From contig NZ_JAUSXL010000002.1 of assembly GCF_030815975.1 (NCBI RefSeq), positions 3,832,501 through 3,896,500 of the forward strand: 64,000 nucleotides of DNA, written 5' to 3'. This stretch comes from Variovorax paradoxus (GTDB lineage: Bacteria; Pseudomonadota; Gammaproteobacteria; Burkholderiales; Burkholderiaceae_C). This document shows positions 49,639 to 59,372 of this stretch, piece by piece (the stretch's first letter is position 1; each line of letters begins with the position of its first letter). The translations under genes and the position numbers were made by a program. Below the pieces are notes generated by a model, which saw only the letters and a list, made by a program, of their open reading frames with translations, was not told where the DNA came from and made no database searches.

Positions 49639-49655
49639 TGCAACATCCGTGCCGC
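49639..49655 (-). promoter_or_regulatory. Sigma-54 promoter of nasR
   Basis: The minus strand reads GCGGCACGGATGTTGCA; the CGGCACG-GATG-TTGCA core differs from consensus by one base in the -24 element (C for T), with exact GG-N10-GC spacing. It is 28 bases before the nasR ATG, so the leader would be short (about 18 bases). Confidence 0.65.
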
Positions 49656-49687
49656 ACGGGCATTCTTCGCCGCCTACACTCCCGGGC

Positions 49688-50752
49688 ATGCTTCTCCTGG
49701 GAATCGAATCATCCTGCGACGAAACCGGCGTGGCGCTGGTGGAAACGCATGGCAACGCGCTGCCGCTGCTGCGTTCGCACGCGCTGCACAGCCAGATCGC
49801 CATGCATCAGGCCTATGGCGGCGTGGTGCCCGAGCTGGCCAGCCGCGACCACATCCGCCGCGTGCTGCCGCTGACCGAAGCCGTGATGGCCGAGGCGGGG
49901 CGTTCGCTGGCCGAGATCGATGTGGTCGCCTACACGCGCGGCCCGGGCCTGGCGGGTGCCTTGCTCGTGGGCGCCGGCGTGGCCTGCGCACTGGGCGCCG
50001 CGCTGGGCAAGCCGGTGCTCGGGGTGCATCACCTCGAAGGGCACCTGCTGTCGCCTTTCCTGAGCGCAGATTCGCCGGAGTTTCCGTTCGTGGCGCTGCT
50101 GGTGTCAGGCGGCCATACGCAGCTGATGCGGGTCGATGGCGTCGGTCACTACCAACTCCTGGGCGAAACCATCGACGATGCGGCCGGCGAAGCCTTCGAC
50201 AAGAGCGCCAAGCTCATGGGCCTGCCCTATCCGGGCGGCCCCTGGCTGGCCAAGCTGGCGGAAGCGGGCGATGCCGCGGCGTTCAAGCTGCCGCGGCCGC
50301 TGCTGCACAGCGGCGACCTGGATTTTTCGTTCGCCGGCCTGAAGACCGCGGTGCTCACGCAGGCCAAGAAGCTCGGCGCCGGACTCGAGGCGAACAAGGC
50401 CGACCTGGCCGCGTCCACGCAGGCGGCGATCGTCGAGGTGCTGCTGAAGAAGTCGCTGGCCGCGCTCGAGCAGACGGGCCTCCAGCGGCTGGTGGTGGCC
50501 GGCGGGGTGGGTGCGAACCGAAGCCTGCGAGAGCAGTTGAACGCCGCCTGCGCCCGGCGCGGCGTGCGGGTGCACTATCCGGAACTGCACCTGTGCACCG
50601 ACAACGGCGCCATGATTGCCATGGCGGCCGCCATGCGGCTGCAGTCGGGCCTGGCGCAGGCCAGCGAGCGCTATGCCTTCGACGTCAAGCCGCGATGGCC
50701 CATGGCTTCGCTGATGGTGCCGTCCGAGGCGCTGCGGCCGGTGCCCGCGTAG
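49688..50752 (+). CDS. tsaD: tRNA threonylcarbamoyladenosine synthase subunit TsaD
   Basis: 354 residues. [17 protein letters not shown] opens the ASKHA fold. The metal-binding HxxxH is His115/His119 in GVHHLEGH, with [25 protein letters not shown] and the final Asp in [12 protein letters not shown]. It transfers threonylcarbamoyl to A37 of tRNAs reading ANN codons, with TsaB/TsaE. Essential in most bacteria. Its last 68 bases overlap a convergent gene. Confidence 0.97.
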   Translation: MLLLGIESSCDETGVALVETHGNALPLLRSHALHSQIAMHQAYGGVVPELASRDHIRRVLPLTEAVMAEAGRSLAEIDVVAYTRGPGLAGALLVGAGVACALGAALGKPVLGVHHLEGHLLSPFLSADSPEFPFVALLVSGGHTQLMRVDGVGHYQLLGETIDDAAGEAFDKSAKLMGLPYPGGPWLAKLAEAGDAAAFKLPRPLLHSGDLDFSFAGLKTAVLTQAKKLGAGLEANKADLAASTQAAIVEVLLKKSLAALEQTGLQRLVVAGGVGANRSLREQLNAACARRGVRVHYPELHLCTDNGAMIAMAAAMRLQSGLAQASERYAFDVKPRWPMASLMVPSEALRPVPA

Positions 50753-51443
50753 CCGCCGGGCGTGGCCGGCCGAGCGACGGCAGCGGCAGCACGTCGAGCA
50801 CGTTGCGCCAGAGCTGGCGCCACTGCGGCCAGTCGTGGCCGCCCTCGGTCGTGAAGACGCGGCCTTCGGGCAGGGCGTCCGCCAGCAGCTTGTGATTGCT
50901 GGCAAAGCGGTCGCTGAGGCCGAACCCGAGATAGAGCTGGGGCAGGCTCTGGGACTTGTGCGGCTCCAGGTACTGCTGGAACCAGGGCCACAGCTTGCGG
51001 TCGACTTCCTCGTCGGGCAGGGGGCCGGCCGGCGCCTGCCAGGTTCGCAGGCCGCCGGCTTTCAGGATCTCGGCACCCAGGACGCGCCGCCCCAGATAGG
51101 GCGCCAGCGCGACGATGCCGTCGACCGAGCCCGGCCGCGACAGTTCATGGACCAGCGCGCCGAAGCCGCCAATGGAAATCCCGACCAGCCAAATCGACTT
51201 GTAGCCCTTGGCGCGCTGCGGCTCGATGACGTCGGCATGCAGGCGCTCGCTGAGCGTCTGGTCGTAATAGTAGGAAACGTCGGCATCCACCAGCAGCGAG
51301 TCGGCCGCCAGGTGGCGTTCGCGCACGGCGCTGATGAAGCCTTCGCGCTCGAACTCGTCGGGTTTCAGGTAGGCGCCCGGCAGGAAGACCAAGAGCGTAT
51401 CGGACCGTTCATTGTCTTTGGCTGACTTGAGGTGCGTGATCAT
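50685..51443 (-). CDS. Small alpha/beta hydrolase
   Basis: 252 residues. [14 protein letters not shown] opens the fold, and the nucleophile elbow GISIGG (Ser) plus GGHDWPQW (His) complete a Ser-hydrolase triad. The C-terminal 30 residues are Ala/Pro/Arg-rich and are encoded antisense to the end of tsaD, so the original gene may have extended by loss of its stop. A strong palindrome lies upstream at 51526-51553. Substrate unknown. Confidence 0.75.
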   Translation of the reverse strand: MITHLKSAKDNERSDTLLVFLPGAYLKPDEFEREGFISAVRERHLAADSLLVDADVSYYYDQTLSERLHADVIEPQRAKGYKSIWLVGISIGGFGALVHELSRPGSVDGIVALAPYLGRRVLGAEILKAGGLRTWQAPAGPLPDEEVDRKLWPWFQQYLEPHKSQSLPQLYLGFGLSDRFASNHKLLADALPEGRVFTTEGGHDWPQWRQLWRNVLDVLPLPSLGRPRPAATRAPAAAPRTAPSAKPWAIAA

Positions 51444-51525
51444 GGCGTGCCTTGAGGGGCACCCGAATCCGCACCGTCATGGATTCGGTGCGTCTGTCGA
51501 AACGCCCACGAAGAAAGGAAAATGT

Positions 51526-51553
51526 GAATACGTCACATGATGTGACGTTATTC
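51526..51553. promoter_or_regulatory. Strong palindrome, candidate operator
   Basis: Core CGTCACAT-G-ATGTGACG is a perfect dyad, extended by GAATA/TTATTC. It is AT-richer than its surroundings and lies 83 bases upstream of the hydrolase ATG. A -35-like TTGACT with a CACAAT box is found just upstream on the minus strand (about 51560-51590). Regulator unknown. Confidence 0.5.
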
Positions 51554-51634
51554 GCTGTCGTATTGTGATTAGGGAGCGTCTTCAAAGTCAAAAACAATAC
51601 ATAACGACACTTTCCTCTTGTGGGCTTTGCAGGC

Positions 51635-52006
51635 TCAGTTGATCGGCAGCTGCGCAACCTGGCTGACCGGCACCTGCTTGCCCAGCTTCAGCGTCAGCAC
51701 GCCGTTCTCGAGCCTGGCCTCGCTCGAAGCCACGTCGATGTCCAGCGGCAGTTCGTAGGCCGCCTTGAACTGGCGCCTGGCTTCCGCCTTGCTGTCGATG
51801 CGCACCACGGCGCCCTCGATGCCGATGGCCAGGTCTTCGCGCGAGAGGCCCGGCACGTCGATGGAAAGCGTCCAGCTCTTGTCGTCCTGCTCGACGAGCG
51901 GCGAGGGGCGCGTTCCGGCGAAGGCGTCGTTGACGAAGCGCTCGAAGGCGCGGTCGTACGAACGGGGTGCAAAGCGGGCGGTGCGAAGGGTCGGTGCGAA
52001 AAACAT
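51635..52006 (-). CDS. Small heat shock protein, Hsp20/alpha-crystallin family
   Basis: 123 residues from the ATG after AGGAGTTCTCAC. N-terminal arm, then an alpha-crystallin domain from about residue 38: WTLSIDVPGLSREDLAIGIEG, LPLDIDV and LENGVLTLKLGK. ATP-independent holdase for unfolded proteins. Shorter C-terminal tail than usual (PVSQVAQLPIN). Divergent from the amino-acid-type binding protein gene. Confidence 0.9.
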   Translation of the reverse strand: MFFAPTLRTARFAPRSYDRAFERFVNDAFAGTRPSPLVEQDDKSWTLSIDVPGLSREDLAIGIEGAVVRIDSKAEARRQFKAAYELPLDIDVASSEARLENGVLTLKLGKQVPVSQVAQLPIN

Positions 52007-52128
52007 GTGAGAACTCCTGAATGAACACAATGGGGACAAGGAATGTGTGTCCCTTACACTGCGCGGCCATTCAATCCTGAGTGCCGCTTGACACCTCATC
52101 TAGGCACAGCGGCATCCGTTTCAAGACA

Positions 52129-53409
52129 ATGACCCCCCCCTTTATTTGGCGTCGCAAGGCCTTGAAATTTGCGGCGCTGGCGCTATGCGCGGCCCCCTTC
52201 GCAGCGCCGGCGCAGACACCGCCCGTGCCCATCCGTCTCGCGCTGATCGAAAGCATGAGCGGGCCGTTCGCCAATACCGGCGAGGCGGTGTTTCGCAATC
52301 TGCTGTGGGCCGTGGAACGCGTGAATGCGCGCGGCGGCGTCAAGCTGCCGGGCGGAGCGCGGCCGCTGCAGCTCGACCGCTACGACAGCAAGGGTCAGAA
52401 CGAAGAAGCGCTGTCGGCGCTGCGCGCGGCCATGGACGACGGCGCGCGCATCGTGCTGCAGGGCAATTCGTCGGCCACCGCCGCGGCACTGGTCGATGCC
52501 ATCGAGAAGAACAACGAGCGCGATCCCGCGCGGCGCGTGATCTTCCTCAACTACGCGGCGGTCGATCCGGCGCTGACCAACGAGCGCTGCAGCTTCTGGC
52601 ACTTCCGCTTCGACGCGCATGCCGACATGCGCGTGGCCGCGCTCATGGAAGTGGTGAAGGACGATGCGGCCATCAAGCGCGCCTACCTCATCGGGCAGGA
52701 CTACAGCTTCGGGCAGGCGGTGCTGCGCGAATCGAAGCGCCAGCTCGGCGTGCAGCGGCCTGACGTGGAGATCGTCGCGGAGGAGCTCCATCCGATGGGC
52801 AAGGTGAAGGACTTCGCGCCCTATGCCAGCAAGATCATCGCGAGCGGTGCGCAAGCGGTGTTCACCGGCAACTGGGGCAACGACCTCACGCTGCTCGTGA
52901 AGGCTGCGCGCGAGGCCGGCTTCAATGGCAGCTTCTATACCTTCTACGGCAACGCGCTGGGCGCGCCCGCGGCCATCGGCGACGCCGGCATCGGCCGCGT
53001 GATCGCGGTGGCCGACTGGCTGCCCAACGTGCAGACCGCGCAGTCCGAGGCCTTCTACCGCGCCTTCCGCACGCGCTTTCCCAAACCCGCCGACGACTAT
53101 GTGCACATGCGCATGCAGCTGCTCGTGGAGTCGCTCGCGCAATCGATAGCACGCGCAGGAAACGTCGACGCGGTGGCCGTGGCGCGCGCGCTCGAGCAGG
53201 CCGACGTGAGCCTCTACGGACAGCGCGGCCGCATGCGCGCGGCGGACCATCAGTTCCAGCAGCAGCTGGTGGTCGGCGTGATGGACAAGCAGGGCAGGCC
53301 GGGCGTGCAGTTCGATGTCGAAGGATCGGGCTACGGCTTTCGCGTGATCAAGACCATCGCGGCCGAACGCGCCGAACTGCCGACCACCTGCAAGATGAAA
53401 AGAATCTAG
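52129..53409 (+). CDS. Branched-chain amino acid-type ABC substrate-binding protein
   Basis: 426 residues from the ATG at 52129, within ACAATGACCCCCCCC. Signal peptide 1-28 (cut near APAQ). The mature part has the LivJ/Leu-Ile-Val-binding type I fold: IRLALIESMSGPFANTGEA and VFTGNWGNDLTLLVKAAREAG. No permease or ATPase genes are adjacent, so it is an orphan receptor or shares a transporter. It is followed 11 bases later by an aminotransferase gene, hinting at amino-acid use. Confidence 0.88.
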   Translation: MTPPFIWRRKALKFAALALCAAPFAAPAQTPPVPIRLALIESMSGPFANTGEAVFRNLLWAVERVNARGGVKLPGGARPLQLDRYDSKGQNEEALSALRAAMDDGARIVLQGNSSATAAALVDAIEKNNERDPARRVIFLNYAAVDPALTNERCSFWHFRFDAHADMRVAALMEVVKDDAAIKRAYLIGQDYSFGQAVLRESKRQLGVQRPDVEIVAEELHPMGKVKDFAPYASKIIASGAQAVFTGNWGNDLTLLVKAAREAGFNGSFYTFYGNALGAPAAIGDAGIGRVIAVADWLPNVQTAQSEAFYRAFRTRFPKPADDYVHMRMQLLVESLAQSIARAGNVDAVAVARALEQADVSLYGQRGRMRAADHQFQQQLVVGVMDKQGRPGVQFDVEGSGYGFRVIKTIAAERAELPTTCKMKRI

Positions 53410-53420
53410 GAAACCCACAT

Positions 53421-54584
53421 ATGCGTGAAGCCATCCACAACCTCGAAGCCTCCAAGATCCGCGAGGTTGCCAATGCCGGGCTCGGCCGCGACGACGTGCT
53501 TGCGTTCTGGTTCGGCGAAAGCGACGAGGTCACGCCCGAGGTGATCCGCCAGGCGGCCATCGACTCGCTGCAGCGCGGCGAAACCTTCTACGCGCACAAC
53601 CTCGGGCTGCCCGAACTGCGCGAAGCCATTGCGCGCTACACCAGCGCGCTGCATCCCGCGGTCGATGCGTCGCGCATCGCCGTCACGTCCGGCGGTGTCA
53701 GCGCGCTGATGCTCGCGGTGCAGGCACTGGTCGACGCGGGCGACGAAGTGGTCGCGGTCACGCCCGTGTGGCCCAACCTCACGGCGCAGCCTGCGATCCT
53801 CGGCGCCCGGGTGCGCACGGTGCCGCTGGTGCCCGCCGATGGCGAATGGACGCTCGACCTGGCCGCGCTGCGCCAGGCGGTCACGCCAGGGACCCGGCTG
53901 CTGATCGTCAATGCGCCCAACAATCCGACCGGCTGGACCATGACGCGCGAAGAGCAGCAGGCCGTGCTCGACCACTGCCGCGAAACCGGCACCTGGATCC
54001 TGGCCGACGAGGTGTACGAGCGGCTGTATTTCGAGTCCACGCCCAACGGCTGCGCGCCGAGCTTTCTCGATATTTCCCGGCCCGACGACCGGCTGGTGGT
54101 GACGCACAGCTTCTCGAAGAGCTTCCTCATGACCGGCTGGCGCCTCGGCTGGCTCGTGCTGCCGCCCGCGCTGGTCGACGGCATCGGCAAGCTGATCGAG
54201 TTCAACACCTCCTGCGCCAGCGTCTTCACCCAGCGCGCCGCGGTCGCCGCCATCGAGCACACCGCGGACATCACGCCGCGCGTGGTGGCGCACCTGAAGC
54301 AATGCCGCGACACCCTCGTGCCCCTGCTGGCCGCGCTGCCCGGCGTGCAGGTGGCCCCCGCCAAGGGCGGCATGTACGCCTTCTTCCGCCTCGAAGGCTT
54401 CGGCGACTCCCTCGACCTGGCCAAGCGCCTGGTCGTCGAAGCCGGCCTCGGCCTCGCGCCCGGCAACGCCTTCGCGCCCGAGGCCCAGGGCTGGCTGCGC
54501 TGGTGCTTTGCCTCGAAAGATCCGCAGCGGCTGGTGCAGGGCGTGGAGCGGCTGCGCGGCTGGCTGCTGAAGCAGAAGGCCTGA
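53421..54584 (+). CDS. PLP-dependent class I/II aminotransferase
   Basis: 387 residues, fold type I. NAPNNPTGW provides the PLP-binding Asn, DEVYERLYF the Asp/Tyr, and Lys in THSFSKSFLMTGWRLGW forms the Schiff base. Similar in style to aspartate/aromatic aminotransferases of the AspC-like I-gamma group. AGGAAA precedes the ATG. Between an amino-acid-type receptor and an AraC regulator on the same strand, probably one unit. Confidence 0.9.
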   Translation: MREAIHNLEASKIREVANAGLGRDDVLAFWFGESDEVTPEVIRQAAIDSLQRGETFYAHNLGLPELREAIARYTSALHPAVDASRIAVTSGGVSALMLAVQALVDAGDEVVAVTPVWPNLTAQPAILGARVRTVPLVPADGEWTLDLAALRQAVTPGTRLLIVNAPNNPTGWTMTREEQQAVLDHCRETGTWILADEVYERLYFESTPNGCAPSFLDISRPDDRLVVTHSFSKSFLMTGWRLGWLVLPPALVDGIGKLIEFNTSCASVFTQRAAVAAIEHTADITPRVVAHLKQCRDTLVPLLAALPGVQVAPAKGGMYAFFRLEGFGDSLDLAKRLVVEAGLGLAPGNAFAPEAQGWLRWCFASKDPQRLVQGVERLRGWLLKQKA

Positions 54585-54594
54585 AGGAGGCCGC

Positions 54595-55392
54595 ATGCCG
54601 CCGAAGCCTGCGCCGGTCGATGCCGTGCGTGTCCGCGGCTCGGCGCTGGCGGGCCTGCAGACCATCGCGGCCGAGTCGAACCGCAGCTTTCCGCGCCACA
54701 TGCACGACGTGTTCGGCATCGGCGTGATCGATCGCGGCGGGCAGCGCTCGGCAAGCGGTCGCGGCGCCGTCGAGGCGGTGCGCGGCGATGTGATCACGGT
54801 CAATCCGGGCGAAGTGCATGACGGCGTTGCGATGCTCGGCGAGGCGCGGGCCTGGCGCATGCTGCATCTGGCGCCCGCGCTGCTGGCCGATGGCGCTGCG
54901 GGTTTCGAACTGACGCAGCCGGTGGTCAGCGACCCGGCGCTGCGCCTGGGCGTGGACCGGCTGTTCGCCGCCGTTGCGCAGGGCGACGAGGCGCTGGCCT
55001 TGGAGCAGGGCGTGCTGCAGCTGCTGCGCAATGCGCCCGGCATGCGGACCCTGGAGCCGCCGCGGCGCTTCGCGCCCACGGCGATGGAGCGTGCACGTAC
55101 GCGCATTGCCGACGACTGCATCCATGCCCCGACGCTCGCCGAACTGGCGCGCGAGGCCGGCCTGAGCCGCTACCAGCTGCTGCGCGGCTTCGCGGCCGCC
55201 TTCGGACTGCCGCCGCACGCCTGGCTGCAGCAGTGCCGGCTGTCGCGCGCCCGCCGGCTGATCGCGCAGGGCAGGACGCTGGCAGATGCCGCGGCCGGCG
55301 CGGGCTTTGCCGACCAGAGCCACATGACGCGGGCCTTCGTGCGTTTCCTGGGTTTCACGCCCGGGGCGTATGCCGCGGCGCGCAGCGGCTGA
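54595..55392 (+). CDS. AraC-family regulator
   Basis: 265 residues. AAGGAGG lies directly before the ATG. N-terminal cupin-like AraC-binding domain (FPRHMHDVFGIGVIDRGGQR) and a C-terminal double HTH (TLAELAREAGLSRYQLLRGF and LADAAAGAGFADQSHMTRAF). It likely controls the receptor-aminotransferase genes before it or the exporter after it. Confidence 0.88.
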   Translation: MPPKPAPVDAVRVRGSALAGLQTIAAESNRSFPRHMHDVFGIGVIDRGGQRSASGRGAVEAVRGDVITVNPGEVHDGVAMLGEARAWRMLHLAPALLADGAAGFELTQPVVSDPALRLGVDRLFAAVAQGDEALALEQGVLQLLRNAPGMRTLEPPRRFAPTAMERARTRIADDCIHAPTLAELAREAGLSRYQLLRGFAAAFGLPPHAWLQQCRLSRARRLIAQGRTLADAAAGAGFADQSHMTRAFVRFLGFTPGAYAAARSG

Positions 55393-55489
55393 GCCCCTCT
55401 TTTCCTTCGCCTGCAATTTCGTTCAAGACCGCAGGGGCTGCGGCGGGCGACGCTCGCGCCTTCTCCACACGAAAGCGAAGGCAACAGGA

Positions 55490-56407
55490 ATGTCGGAACG
55501 AAGCAAGGGAATGTGGCTGTGCGCGCTCGCCATGGTCACGGTCGGCAGCACGGTGGTCGCAAGCAAGCTCATTGCGAGCGGGCTGCCGCCGTTCACCGCG
55601 ACCGCGCTGCGCTTCGCGCTGGCGCTGCCCGTGTTCGCGGCGCTCATGGGGTTCATGCGCGTCCCGTGGCCGCGTCCCGGCCGCCACGACGCCGTGCTGC
55701 TGCTGTGCCAGGCGGCGGCGGGCAGCGTCGGCTACACGGTGCTGCTGATCCTGGGGGTGCGCTGGGCGCCGGCCGCCGATGCCGGCGTGGTGGCCGGCAC
55801 CCTGCCGGCCATGGCCGCGCTGGTGGCCGTGCTGGCGCTGCGCGAGCGGCCGGGGCGCTACCTGGTCGGCGGGATCGTGCTCGCGAGCCTCGGGGTGCTG
55901 GCGATCACGCTGCGCCCGGGCGGCGAGGCCGGCCATCGCACGCCGGCCGCGCTGATCGGCAATCTGCTGGTGCTCGGCGCGGTGGCGCTCGAGTCGCTGT
56001 TCATCCTGCTCAACAAGCGGCTGCGGGTGCCGCTGGCGCCGCTCGTTCAATCGACGGCGATGGTCGCGCTGGGACTGCTGCTGTCCGCGGTCCCGGCCCT
56101 GCTGGAGCGGGCGTGGCTCCAGCCGGTGCCGGCTGCGGCGCTGGCGGGCGTGGCCTACTACGCGCTGGTGCCGACGGTTGCGGGCTTCCTGCTCTGGTAC
56201 GCGGGCGCCGCCCGGCTGCGCGGTGCCGAGGCGGCGCTGTTCACCGCGCTGATGCCGGTGTCGGCGCTGGTGCTGGCCGCGTGGTGGCTGGGGGAGGCGG
56301 TGGGCGGGGCCCAGGTGGCCGGCGCCGCCTGCGTGCTGGGGGCGGTGGGCCTGGTCTCGCTCGACGGGCGGCAGCGTGAGGGGGCGGCCAGGCGGGCCGA
56401 TGTATAA
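55490..56407 (+). CDS. EamA/DMT-family transporter
   Basis: 305 residues, ten hydrophobic helices in two EamA repeats. [20 protein letters not shown] begins helix 1. CAGGAA precedes the ATG at 55490. Such proteins usually export amino acids or metabolites. An AraC regulator lies upstream on the same strand; co-regulation with the aminotransferase is plausible. The stop codon is embedded in the rpsO -10 box. Confidence 0.85.
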   Translation: MSERSKGMWLCALAMVTVGSTVVASKLIASGLPPFTATALRFALALPVFAALMGFMRVPWPRPGRHDAVLLLCQAAAGSVGYTVLLILGVRWAPAADAGVVAGTLPAMAALVAVLALRERPGRYLVGGIVLASLGVLAITLRPGGEAGHRTPAALIGNLLVLGAVALESLFILLNKRLRVPLAPLVQSTAMVALGLLLSAVPALLERAWLQPVPAAALAGVAYYALVPTVAGFLLWYAGAARLRGAEAALFTALMPVSALVLAAWWLGEAVGGAQVAGAACVLGAVGLVSLDGRQREGAARRADV

Positions 56408-56408
56408 T
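56403..56408 (+). promoter_or_regulatory. rpsO promoter -10 box
   Basis: A perfect TATAAT overlapping the EamA stop codon, 88 bases before the rpsO ATG. The -35 match is poor, as often in GC-rich genomes. Confidence 0.5.
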
Positions 56409-56495
56409 CCCGGAGCTTTGCATGCCGCAAGGCGCACGGTGAGGGCAGTTCCAGCGCTCACCGCAAGTCAAACATCCCGGAACAAAGGAAATTCA

Positions 56496-56762
56496 ATGAT
56501 CGCAGCCTCCATCAAGGCCGAAGTCGTCAAGGACAACGCCCGCGCCGCCAACGACACCGGCAGCCCGGAAGTGCAAGTTGCACTGTTGACCGCCCGTATC
56601 AACGAGCTCACCCCCCACTTCAAGACGCACGCCAAGGACCACCACGGCCGTCGCGGCCTGCTGCGCATGGTGAGCCGCCGCCGCAAGCTCCTGGACTACC
56701 TCAAGTCCAAGGACGCCGACCGCTACACCGCGCTGATCGCCAAGCTGGGTCTGCGCAAGTAA
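56496..56762 (+). CDS. rpsO: 30S ribosomal protein S15
   Basis: 88 residues, classic uS15: [40 protein letters not shown] and LLDYLK. Binds 16S rRNA early in 30S assembly and regulates its own translation in E. coli. Followed by a strong terminator and then pnp, the usual gene order. Confidence 0.97.
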   Translation: MIAASIKAEVVKDNARAANDTGSPEVQVALLTARINELTPHFKTHAKDHHGRRGLLRMVSRRRKLLDYLKSKDADRYTALIAKLGLRK

Positions 56763-56774
56763 ATCGAATCGCAT

Positions 56775-56815
56775 GAAAAAACGCCTGGGTTAGTCCGCTA
56801 GCTCAGGCGTTTTTT
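56775..56815 (+). terminator. rpsO intrinsic terminator
   Basis: AAAAAACGCCTG pairs with CAGGCGTTTTTT around a 16-base loop containing GTCCGCTAGC. Symmetric A and T tracts. Confidence 0.92.
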
Positions 56816-56861
56816 ACTTCGCGATCCACTTTCGGAGTGCCAAAACAGAGCGAAGCTGTGT

Positions 56862-56898
56862 CATTCCAATGAAGTTCCCGCCGAGCTTCGCTGGAATG
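56862..56898 (+). promoter_or_regulatory. Hairpin in the pnp leader
   Basis: CATTCCA (56862-56868) pairs with TGGAATG (56892-56898), with an inner GAAG/CTTC pairing. It lies 80 bases before the pnp start. In E. coli the pnp leader hairpin is cut by RNase III and PNPase represses itself there; similar control is inferred. Confidence 0.55.
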
Positions 56899-56978
56899 GC
56901 ATCGTGTTCTGAGAAGCCTCCGTCCCTGCGGAACCTGTGCCGAATGCAGGTCATCCGCTCTCAAAACAGGAGCAAAAC

Positions 56979-59285
56979 ATGAGCCTCTTCAACAAAGTCA
57001 CCAAGTCCTTCCAATGGGGCGACAAGACCGTCGTCATGGAAACGGGTGAAATCGCCCGCCAGGCCGGCGGCGCCGTGGTGGTCGACATCGACGGCACCGT
57101 GATCCTCGCGACCGTGGTCGCCTCCAAGACCGCCAAGCCGGGCCAGGACTTCTTCCCCCTGACCGTCGACTACATCGAGAAGACCTACGCCGCGGGCAAG
57201 ATCCCCGGCAGCTTCTTCAAGCGCGAAGCCAAGCCCAGCGAACACGAAACCCTGACCAGCCGCCTGATCGACCGCCCGATCCGTCCGCTGTTCCCCGAAG
57301 GCTTCCTGAACGAAGTGCACGTGGTCATCCACACGCTGTCGCTCAACCCCGAAGTCGACGCCGACATCGCCGCCATGATCGGCGTGAGCGCCGCCCTGTC
57401 GATCTCCGGCATTCCGTTCAGCGGCCCGATCGGTGCCGCGCGCGTGGGCTACATCAACGGCCAGTACGTGCTGAATCCGGGCCAGACCGCCCGCAAGGAT
57501 TCGCAGATGGACCTCATCGTGGCCGGTACCGAAGCCGCCGTGCTGATGGTCGAGTCCGAAGCCCTGCAGCTCAGCGAGGAAATCATGCTGGGCGGCGTGG
57601 TGTTCGGCCACGAGCAAGCCAACGTCGCGATCAACGCGATCCATGAACTCGTGCGCGACGCCGGCAAGCCGGTGTGGGACTGGCAGCCGCCGGCCGAAGA
57701 CGAAGCCTTCGTTGCCAAGGTCAAGAGCCTGGCCGAGGAAAAGCTGCGCGCCGTGTATCAAATCCGCAGCAAGCAGGCCCGCACGCAGGCCCTGCGCGAA
57801 GCCAACGCCAGCGTGATGAACGCGCTGAAGGAAAGCGGCGAGCCCTTCGACGCCGGCAAGGTCAACGACCTGCTGTTCTCGATCGAAGCCAAGATCGTGC
57901 GCAGCCAGATCCTCTCGGGCGAACCCCGCATCGACGGCCGCGACACGCGCACCGTGCGTCCCATCGAGATCCGCAACTCCGTGCTGCCGCGCACCCACGG
58001 CTCGGCGCTGTTCACGCGCGGCGAGACGCAGGGCCTGGTCATCACCACGCTCGGCACCGAACGCGACGCGCAGCGCATCGACGCGCTGATGGGCGAGTAC
58101 GAAGACCGCTTCCTGTTCCACTACAACATGCCTCCCTTCGCCACCGGCGAAGTGGGCCGTATGGGCTCGACCAAGCGCCGCGAAATCGGCCACGGCCGCC
58201 TGGCCAAGCGCGCGCTCGTCGCCGTGCTGCCGACCAAGGAAGAATTTCCGTACACCATTCGCGTGGTGTCGGAAATCACCGAATCCAACGGCTCCTCGTC
58301 GATGGCATCGGTGTGCGGCGGCTGCCTCTCGATGATGGACGCCGGCGTGCCCATGAAGGCCCACGTGGCCGGCATCGCCATGGGCCTGATCAAGGAAGAC
58401 AACCGCTTCGCGGTGCTGACCGACATCCTGGGCGACGAAGATCACCTGGGCGACATGGACTTCAAGGTGGCCGGCACGACCAACGGCATCACCGCGCTGC
58501 AGATGGACATCAAGATCCAGGGCATCACCAAGGAAATCATGCAGGTCGCCCTGGCCCAGGCCAAGGAAGCGCGCATGCACATCCTCGGCAAGATGCAGGA
58601 AGCCATGGGCGAAGCCAAGACCGAGGTGTCGCAGTTCGCTCCGCGCCTGACCACGCTGAAGATCAACCCCGAGAAGATCCGCGACGTGATCGGCAAGGGC
58701 GGCGCGGTCATCCGCGGCCTGCAGGAAGAAACCGGCACGACGATCAACATCGACGAAGACGGCACCATCACCATCGCCTCGACCGATCCGGAAAAGGCCG
58801 AGTTCGCCAAGCGGCGCATCGAGCAGATCACGGCCGAAGTCGAAATCGGCAAGGTCTACGAAGGCCCGGTCACCAAGATCCTGGACTTCGGCGCGCTCAT
58901 CAACCTGCTGCCCGGCAAGGACGGCCTGCTGCACATCAGCCAGATCGCGCACGAGCGCGTCGAGAAGGTGACCGACTATCTGAGCGAAGGCCAGATCGTC
59001 AAGGTCAAGGTTCTGGAAACCGACGAAAAGGGCCGCGTCAAGCTGTCCATGAAGGCCCTGACCGAGCGTCCGGCCGGCATGGAATACAGCGAGCGCCCGC
59101 CGCGCGAAGACCGTGGCGACCGCGGCGGCGACCGCCGCGAGCGCTCGGACCGTGGTGACCGTGGTGGCGATCGCGGCGACCGTGCTCCGCGTTTCGGCAA
59201 CGAGCAGCAACAGCAGCCGCGCCACGAGCAGCCGCAGGCGCCCGTCGGCGAGCAGCCGTACGCACCGCGCGAACCGCAAGAGTAA
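56979..59285 (+). CDS. pnp: Polyribonucleotide nucleotidyltransferase (PNPase)
   Basis: 768 residues from the ATG after AACAGGAGCAAAAC. Two RNase PH-like domains (1-540, with [15 protein letters not shown] active-site acids here as [16 protein letters not shown]), a KH domain ([20 protein letters not shown]) and an S1 domain ([20 protein letters not shown]). It degrades RNA 3' to 5' with phosphate and joins the degradosome. After S1 it has a 60-residue disordered tail rich in Arg, Gly and Asp (RGDRGGDR repeats), then Gln/Pro. Confidence 0.97.
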   Translation: MSLFNKVTKSFQWGDKTVVMETGEIARQAGGAVVVDIDGTVILATVVASKTAKPGQDFFPLTVDYIEKTYAAGKIPGSFFKREAKPSEHETLTSRLIDRPIRPLFPEGFLNEVHVVIHTLSLNPEVDADIAAMIGVSAALSISGIPFSGPIGAARVGYINGQYVLNPGQTARKDSQMDLIVAGTEAAVLMVESEALQLSEEIMLGGVVFGHEQANVAINAIHELVRDAGKPVWDWQPPAEDEAFVAKVKSLAEEKLRAVYQIRSKQARTQALREANASVMNALKESGEPFDAGKVNDLLFSIEAKIVRSQILSGEPRIDGRDTRTVRPIEIRNSVLPRTHGSALFTRGETQGLVITTLGTERDAQRIDALMGEYEDRFLFHYNMPPFATGEVGRMGSTKRREIGHGRLAKRALVAVLPTKEEFPYTIRVVSEITESNGSSSMASVCGGCLSMMDAGVPMKAHVAGIAMGLIKEDNRFAVLTDILGDEDHLGDMDFKVAGTTNGITALQMDIKIQGITKEIMQVALAQAKEARMHILGKMQEAMGEAKTEVSQFAPRLTTLKINPEKIRDVIGKGGAVIRGLQEETGTTINIDEDGTITIASTDPEKAEFAKRRIEQITAEVEIGKVYEGPVTKILDFGALINLLPGKDGLLHISQIAHERVEKVTDYLSEGQIVKVKVLETDEKGRVKLSMKALTERPAGMEYSERPPREDRGDRGGDRRERSDRGDRGGDRGDRAPRFGNEQQQQPRHEQPQAPVGEQPYAPREPQE

Positions 59286-59297
59286 GAAGGAAGGGCG

Positions 59298-59317
59298 CAA
59301 CGGCAGCCATGCCGTTG
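59298..59317 (+). terminator. Hairpin after pnp
   Basis: CAACGGCA-GCCA-TGCCGTTG is a perfect eight-pair stem 13 bases after the pnp stop. No long T-tract follows, so it may be an RNA-stability hairpin rather than a full terminator. Confidence 0.5.
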
Positions 59318-59372
59318 CCATCTTCTGGATTCGCTAACCACGCCCGGCGACGGGCGTTGCAGGCCAAGGACC

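Noticed and set aside
51409..51657. 82-codon minus-strand frame spanning the operator-like palindrome
   Set aside because: No ribosome site, no recognisable domain, and it overlaps the hydrolase start and the hsp20 end. Treated as non-coding promoter DNA.
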